Below, piece by piece: positions 58,330 through 64,000 of a stretch of DNA of 64,000 nucleotides. The notes below the pieces were generated by a model that made no database searches, was not told the origin of the DNA, and saw only the letters and a program-made list of their open reading frames with translations. Origin of the DNA: Adenanthera pavonina (lineage: Eukaryota; Streptophyta; Magnoliopsida; Fabales; Fabaceae); contig JAIVEN010000019.1 in NCBI GenBank assembly GCA_026686845.1, positions 31,996,501 through 32,060,500 of the forward strand, written 5' to 3'. Every line of letters begins with the position of its first letter. Position 1 is the stretch's first letter. Made by a program: the position numbers and the translations under genes.

Positions 58330-58760
58330 TCACGATGCCAGACTTATTGTGCCCCTGACAGTGGAGGACTAATGTGTATGAAATGCAAGAATAAGTGCAA
58401 TTTTTCTTTTTTTGCTTTTCATTCTTAATAAGAATTTGTTTTGTTATGCTTGCGAAGAAAATGCATGTGGAATGTGAAAATTTTTTTTTTTTTTTGCCCC
58501 ACTTTGAGTCGGGATTTTTGTGATGCAATGCAGGCGATGGAAGACGTATACGGTTTCTCATATTTGCCCCAACTTGCATGTGAAATGAGGAATTTTTCAT
58601 TTTTTTGTTTTTCTTTTTTGTTACCCCATCTGAGTGGGCCAGTTTTAATGCAATGTACATGTTAAATATATGACTTGTCATGTACGGCCCAATCTGACCA
58701 GAAGCGTATTTTGATGTGATGCAGAATGCCTTTTTTCCCATGTTTGCCCCCATCTAAGTG
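58330..58760. repeat. Diverged TTTGCCCC repeats in the 3' untranslated region
   Basis: Words like TTTTGCCCCACTTTGAGTCG, TTTGCCCCAACTTGCATG, TTACCCCATCTGAGTGG and TTTGCCCCCATCTAAGTGG recur at 60-100 bp spacing, each followed by an ATGCAATG or similar word. Confidence 0.65.
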
Positions 58761-59508
58761 GTATGCCGAGAGGATGCATGTGCAAGGTGAAGAACTTTTA
58801 ATTTTTAATTAATTTTTTAATTTTTTTTCCTCTTTTTTTTTCTTTTTTATTTTTTTATTATTTATTATTTTTTTTTATTTTCATCATTATCATTTTTTTG
58901 CTTTTGCAATTTGATGGGAATCTATTAAGTAAAATATGTGGGAAATGTGCTTTGTTTAGATTTTTATTTTATTTTATTATTATTATTTTTTATTTTTTAT
59001 TTTTATTTTTGTGATAATTTTCGGTATCTGTTATTCTTTTATCATTTCAAAATCCAGTGACCAGATCCCACTACTCGTGACGGCGCTACATTTAGAGGCT
59101 GTTTTGATAATCTCCTCTTTTAAAATTATGGTTATGTCAGTGTCGTGAGTTCGATAACCATTATAAGTAAGAAGTGTCGACAAGAGTGTAAAAAATAATG
59201 GGGCATTCAAATTAATTGATCGTAAGGGCAAACAACAAATGGAAAGTAAAAACAATGGGTAATTTCTGGTATATTGGCGGTTTCCCGTCGAGCGCGGCCC
59301 TCGTGTATCCCTCAGGTTGCCAGAGGTATGCATACTATGAGCGCGACCGCGTTCTCGCGGCCACGGGCTTTAACCTCTTGTGTTAGAAGAAGTCACCCTT
59401 TGATTGATTGCCGCTAAGACCACCTCCTTTTAGGCTGCTTTGACGTTGTGTTTTTGCCTAGGAGGCCTTTCCGGTTTACACCTCAGCAGGCCCTTATTCT
59501 CTCCCCTT

Positions 59509-62500
59509 TCAAGTATAATATTTCTTGACAGCATCTGCATTAACAGGTTTTGGCAATTCCCGACCTTCCATATTTGCCAGTATTAACGCACCACCGACAA
59601 AGGCTTGTTTGATGATGTATGGGCCTTCATAGGCCGGAGCCCATTTACCCCTACTGTCTTCTTGACTTGGTAGAATTTTCTTAAGCACCAACTCCCCAGC
59701 TTTAAATTCCCTTGGGTGAAGCTTTTTATCAAATGCTCTTGCCACCCTTTTCTGGTATAATTGACCATGACATATTGCTTTGAGTCTTCTTCCTTCAATC
59801 ATATTTAACTGTTCAAATCGATTTTGTGCCCATTCGCTTTCTTCCATCCCGGCCTCGGCCATTACTCTTAGAGACGGGATCTCTACTTCAATTGGCGTGA
59901 CTGCTTCCATCCCGTAAACCAAGGAATAAGGAGTTGCCCCTGTAGAGGTTCGTACTGTAGTACGGTATCCATGTAGCGCGTAGGGAAGCATTTCATGCCA
60001 ATCTCTATAGGTCACCGTCATTTTCCCTAGAATCTTCTTAATGTTCTTATTGGCTGCCTCTACTGCCCCATTCATTTGTGGTCGATATGGCGCAGAATTG
60101 TGGTGTTTGATCTTGAAGCACTCGCACAATTTCTTGACCTCGGTCCCATTCAAGTTCGGTCCATTGTCGGTAATGATTCTCTCTAGTAAACCATAACGAC
60201 AAACTATATTTGTTTTTAAGAAACGAACAAACGTCTTCTGCGTGATGGCGGGAAACGAACTTGCCTCTACCCACTTGGTGAAATAGTCGATGGCAACAAG
60301 GATGAAGCGATGCCCGTTTGAAGCTTTTGGATTGATAGGGCCGATTATATCGATGCCCCACATGGAGAAGGGCCAAGGTGATACCAGAGTATGTAGCGGT
60401 ACTGGAGGCGCATTAATTCTATTGGCGTAAACTTGGCATTTATGGCATTTCCGTACATACTCGATGCAATCTGTTTCCATCGTCATCCAGAAATAACCAC
60501 ATCTTTGGATCTGCTTAGTCATGGTGTGCCCATTCGCATGGGTGCCGCATATTCCTTCATGAACTTCTATTATGATCTTCTGTGCTTCGCTTGAATCAAC
60601 ACAACGGAGGAGGACGCCGTCATACCCTCTCTTGTATAGAACATTAGCACTGATGAAGAAATTCATGGCCAAACGCCGCAGTGTTTTCTTATCATTTTCC
60701 GTTGCCCCTGCCGGATATGTTCTATCAGCCACATAGGCCTTAATATCGTGGAACCATGGGAGCTTGTCTTGTTCTTCTTCCACGGAGAAGCAGTGAGCGG
60801 GCAGGCTTCTGGCTTCTACCTGAATAGGATTGACGTGGATTCCGCAGTCCAGTCGAATCATTGCCGCCAAAGTAGCAAGTGCGTCCGCAAATCTATTCTT
60901 GTCTCGGGTCAGATGATGAAAGCTGACGGCTTCAAACTGCTTGACCATTTCTGCCAATAACTCTTGATACGGGATTAGCTTTGAGTCCTTGGTCCGCCAT
61001 TCACCAGTTACTCGGTGAATAATAAGGGCCGAGTCACCATATACCTCCAGGCACTTCACTTCGAGGTCAATAGCCGCCTTAAGGCCACTGACACAAGCTT
61101 TATACTCTGCCACATTATTAGTGCATTCAAATTCGAGCTTAATGGCCACAGGAAATTGCTTTCCCTCCGGGGAGACCAGCACGGCTCCTACGCCGTTCCC
61201 GTGCATATTTGCTGCCCCGTCAAAGTACATTTCCCACCTCTTTTCTTCTCCATCGTGTTCTTCTTCGCCTTCCTCGACTGAATTTATATCTTCGTTAGGG
61301 AAATGGAAATCTAACGGCTGATAGTCCTCCAAGGGATTCTCTGCTAAGTGGTCAGCTATGGCACTTCCTTTGACAGCCTTTTGAGTCATATGTTTTATAT
61401 CGTATTCAGATAATACCACTTGCCATTTTGAGACCCTTCCCACTACGTGTGGACTCTCGAAAATATACTTCAACGGATCCATCCTGGAAATCAACCATGT
61501 AGTGTAGCGGAGCATGTACTGTCTCAATCTTCTAGTTGCCCATACGAGCGCACAACATGTCTTCTCGATCATAGGGTAACGTGCCTCGCAATCATTGAAC
61601 TTCTTGCTCAGGTAGTAGATTGCTTGTTCCTTCCTTCCTGACTCATCCTGCTGGCCCAGAACAGCCCCCATTGATCCGGAGAGGACTGTCAAGTACAAGA
61701 TTAATGGGCGGCCTGGAGAGGGTGGAACTAAAATGGGAGGCTTTAGCAAATAATCTTTGATTTTATCAAAAGCTTGCTGGCAATTGTTATCCCACTTCCT
61801 GGGTTGGTTCTTTCTCAGTAGTTTAAAGATCGGTTCACACGTAGCTGTCAGATTAGCGATGAATCGGGCAATGTAGTTCAGTCGCCCCAGAAAACTTCTA
61901 ACCTCCTTTTCTGTTTTTGGGGGAGTCATTTCGCGGATAGCCTTGACCTTATCAGGATCGACCTCTATTCCTTTTTGGCTGACAATGAAGCCCAACAACT
62001 TCCCCGATAATGCTCCGAAGACACACTTCTTCGGGTTCAGCCTCAACTGGTACTTGCGTAGCCTCTCAAACAACTTCCTGAGGACGGCGATGTGACTTTC
62101 ATTCTGCGCAGATTTGGCTACCATATCATCCACGTATACCTCAATTTCCTTGTGCATCATATCATGGAACAAGGCAACCATGGCCCTTTGATAAGTGGCT
62201 CCGGCATTCTTCAAACCAAACGGCATTACACGATAGCAATAGGTTCCCCACTGCGTGATGAAGGTGGTTTTCTCTTTATCTTCCCCGTACATGGGGATCT
62301 GATTGTACCCGAAATATCCATCCATAAAGGAGTACCTATAGCTTCGAGCAGTATTATCCACCAGAATATCGATGTGGGGCAAAGGAAAGTCATCTTTCGG
62401 ACTTGCTTCGTTTAATTTTCGATAATCTACACACATCCGAATTTTGCCGTCCTTCTTGGGCACAGGGACGATGTTTGCTATCCATTGAGGATATTTGGCA

Positions 62501-62959
62501 ACCTCTAAAAATCCTGCCTCTAGTTGTTTCATGACTTCATCCTTAACTTGTAGTGATGTTTCTGTAGCCATTCTCCTCAATTTCTGCTTCTTTGGCTCGG
62601 CGTTTGGGAACAACGGGATTTTGTGAGATGCGATGCCGGGATCCAATCCTGGCATATCTTTGTAAGACCATGCGAATATATCTGAATATTCTTTGAAGAG
62701 CTCCACCATCAGTTCGCGTTCTGGATTGTCTACAATTCTGAGTTCTTTCTTATCCTCTTCAGTTCCCATATTAATAGTCTCTATTGTCTCTTCATGTGGG
62801 GAGATTCCATCCTTTTCTGCTTCGAGTAATTTGGCAAATGCCTGGATATCCTCTTCGTCGTCGAGCTCATAGTTATGCATATCAGTGGTAACAAGTGAAT
62901 CATCCATTGAGGGCCTCGCATTTTCCATGTCGGTCACGGATTCAGCGGAGGCCAAATCC
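59509..62959 (-). CDS. Tat-type retrotransposon pol: RT, two RNase H domains, integrase
   Basis: The open frame extends to an ATG at 63030 (1173 residues), but protein similarity probably begins at 62959. Using the 63030 numbering: reverse transcriptase spans about 175-350 with the YVDD active site at 299-302. A degenerate Ty3-type RNase H is at about 440-530, with no catalytic Asp in its LYLTVLSGSMGAV segment. A second, intact RNase H has D604, E642, D666 and D716. Integrase has its HHCC zinc region at about 824-865 and catalytic D894, D955 and E991 (35-residue spacing). All motifs are in one frame without stops. The first 24 residues are hydrophobic and look like a signal peptide, but are more likely translated intron. 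Confidence 0.88.
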
Positions 62960-63170
62960 CTGGCAAGAATGAATGCCGAGTAAAAAGAGACAAATAATGC
63001 AAGATGGATAAAAACAAAATGAACTGACAAGACGAGAATCCTTTGTGTGGATGCATTTTATTTATGTTTCAAATGACGTTACGATAAAACAAGTAAGGAG
63101 TAAACAATTCGATTACGAGACTAACACGACACTTAAACACACGTTTAAAATGAGGAAATAATCAAAACAG
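62960..63170 (-). other. Putative intron between the protease and pol frames
   Basis: The minus strand has a pyrimidine-rich stretch ending CATTCTTGCCAG directly before the conserved pol start at 62959, a good 3' splice site. Ogre-type elements are known to splice an intron between gag-pro and pol. The donor could not be fixed; a GGA|GTATGAG site in the protease frame near 63210 is one candidate. Confidence 0.5.
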
Positions 63171-63998
63171 TTACTCTAAAGCCACGACATCGTCTGCATC
63201 CTCATACTCCCAGTTCGATAGTGGTACGTCTGAGGTATCAGCTATAATCCAGTTGTTAATGCCCGGGCCTTTATCATTACTAGGTGCGACCATCGAGATT
63301 ATTGGTTGATTGATAACTTCAGCTGGCTTGGGGAATGTTTCATGAAGGTGGGGGATTTCTCGCTTTTCACCCCTTTTCTCGCCGAGTGAGGGTTCTTCTT
63401 CGAAGCTTTCTTTAGTATGATCATATCCCAGCCCCTGACGCTTGGGATTACTTGGTAAACATAAGGGTTGACGGATGCCCTGCAGGTGTGTGCCCAGTCC
63501 TTTACCCTGTTCAAACCCGCTCCTTTCCATGATTCTGGTGATAACGGAGTTGATATCTGCCTTACTACCCTGGGCTGTCTCAATCTCCAGGCCTTGGAAA
63601 ATTGGGCCGTCCTCCTGTTCCGCCACTTCGATGTATGGGAGGGAGCTAGGCTTGCTTACCAATATCTCCTCCTCCCCTTTGATCACAACTATCTTTCCTT
63701 CCCACACGAATTTGACTTTCTGATGGAGAGTAGATGGTACCGCACCTGCTGAATGGATCCATGGTCTCCCGAGCAGCATTGTGTAGGTGGAATTTATGTC
63801 CATGAGCAGGAAATCTACCATAAACACACAAGGCCCAATTTCCAGGGGTAACTGTAAAGCACCCAGTACTTTGGTTCGAGACCCATCAAAACCCCTAGCG
63901 ACCATATCGCTGCTTTGAACCTCCGCCATATCTATGTCCAATGACTTTAGCGTCGTTAAAGGGAGAACATTGAGTGCGGAACCACCATCAATTAGCAC
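63171..63998 (-). CDS. Tat-type retrotransposon protease with G-patch (partial)
   Basis: The frame is open at the window edge, so the true start and the upstream gag are not seen. It begins with an aspartic protease core (LIDGGSALNVLP active site, then MLLGRPWIHSAGAVPSTLHQ), followed at about residues 146-185 by a G-patch-like segment (GFEQGKGLGTHLQG and KRQGLGYD). It ends in an acidic tail and a TAA/TAG-type stop before the putative intron. The protease matures the polyprotein; the G-patch is a known feature of some plant Ty3/Gypsy and viral proteases. Confidence 0.82.
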   Translation of the reverse strand: MLIDGGSALNVLPLTTLKSLDIDMAEVQSSDMVARGFDGSRTKVLGALQLPLEIGPCVFMVDFLLMDINSTYTMLLGRPWIHSAGAVPSTLHQKVKFVWEGKIVVIKGEEEILVSKPSSLPYIEVAEQEDGPIFQGLEIETAQGSKADINSVITRIMERSGFEQGKGLGTHLQGIRQPLCLPSNPKRQGLGYDHTKESFEEEPSLGEKRGEKREIPHLHETFPKPAEVINQPIISMVAPSNDKGPGINNWIIADTSDVPLSNWEYEDADDVVALE

Positions 63999-64000
63999 CC

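Larger units (their letters stand above)
57441..59508 (-). other. 3' untranslated region of the Tat-type element
   Basis: It lies between the pol stop and the polypurine tract, with no credible coding frame. It contains the 21-unit stem-loop array (57736-58311), then four or so diverged copies of a TTTGCCCCAATCTGAGTGG-like word (58330-58760), then T-rich simple sequence (58800-59030) and a GC-rich patch near 59285-59370. Confidence 0.7.
54518..64000 (-). mobile_element. Tat/Ogre-type Ty3/Gypsy retrotransposon, 3' part
   Basis: Minus-strand element running out of the window at the right. Order along the element: protease with G-patch (63998-63171), possible intron, pol (to 59509), a 2-kb 3' untranslated region with tandem repeats, a polypurine tract, and the 3' LTR (57424-54518). 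Two RNase H domains in pol and a long 3' untranslated region with repeats are characteristic of the Tat lineage, which includes Ogre. The frames visible here are open, so the copy is fairly young. The gag gene and 5' LTR lie beyond the window. Confidence 0.88.

Noticed and set aside
1..64000. tRNA, rRNA or other structural RNA genes
   Set aside because: No intact cloverleaf or rRNA segment was seen; the only tRNA-like boxes belong to the SINE at 4289-4515.

Overview
This is a repeat-rich stretch of nuclear DNA from a flowering plant, most likely a eudicot. The genes have short spliced exons with plant-style splice sites and AT-rich introns. The gene content is plant specific: a sieve element occlusion protein, an NF-YB5-like factor, and an ELM2/SANT protein of the At2g47820 type. 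The transposable elements are typical plant families (Tat/Ogre and other Ty3/Gypsy elements, hAT, MULE-like, MITEs, LINE, SINE). The species cannot be named from the sequence alone.

Layout. 1-3.5 kb: decayed Ty3/Gypsy fragment (minus strand). 3.5-6.8 kb: AT-rich repeats and a SINE. 6.8-9.4 kb: secreted GH5 glycosidase with a C-terminal beta-trefoil domain (plus). 11.9-14.6 kb: SEO-family protein (plus), one of whose introns appears to be GC-AG. 16.1-16.9 kb: 64-residue mitochondrial protein (plus), with telo-box and site II promoter motifs. 17-22 kb: noncoding DNA with MITE-like palindromes. 22.0-22.3 kb: NF-YB5-like gene (minus), broken in its histone fold. 25.4 kb: Stowaway-like MITE. 27.2-31.9 kb: ELM2/SANT-type nuclear protein with an EAR-like motif (plus). 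From about 33 kb onward almost everything is mobile DNA: nested MITEs (33.0-33.6), a non-autonomous hAT (35.2-36.0), a 5.1-kb hAT with an apparently intact transposase (36.7-41.8), a MULE-like element (41.9-42.6), a LINE 3' end (42.7-43.3), a 5.2-kb solo LTR with a perfect target duplication (44.3-49.6), a minus-strand LINE split by a 2.8-kb insertion (50.2-54.5), and a Tat/Ogre-type retrotransposon (54.5 kb to beyond the window end) with an open 1173-residue pol frame.

Gene order. From memory of Arabidopsis, the SEO gene and the 64-residue gene resemble the neighbours At1g67790/At1g67785. The NF-YB5-like and ELM2/SANT genes resemble the neighbours At2g47810/At2g47820. The first 32 kb therefore looks like an ancestral gene block. 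The genes do not form a pathway.

Most unusual structures. (1) A 21-unit, 28-bp array in the Tat element's 3' untranslated region: each unit is a small stem-loop, the arms of the two unit types differ by a matched base pair, and most units carry a TGACG(T) core. (2) A GC-rich minisatellite in the hAT leader that repeats a 3' splice-site-like CAG|G in a reading phase compatible with the transposase. (3) A 15-bp-arm hairpin near the LTR terminus, present in two separate LTR copies. All coordinates were read by eye; splice sites and family names are inferences.
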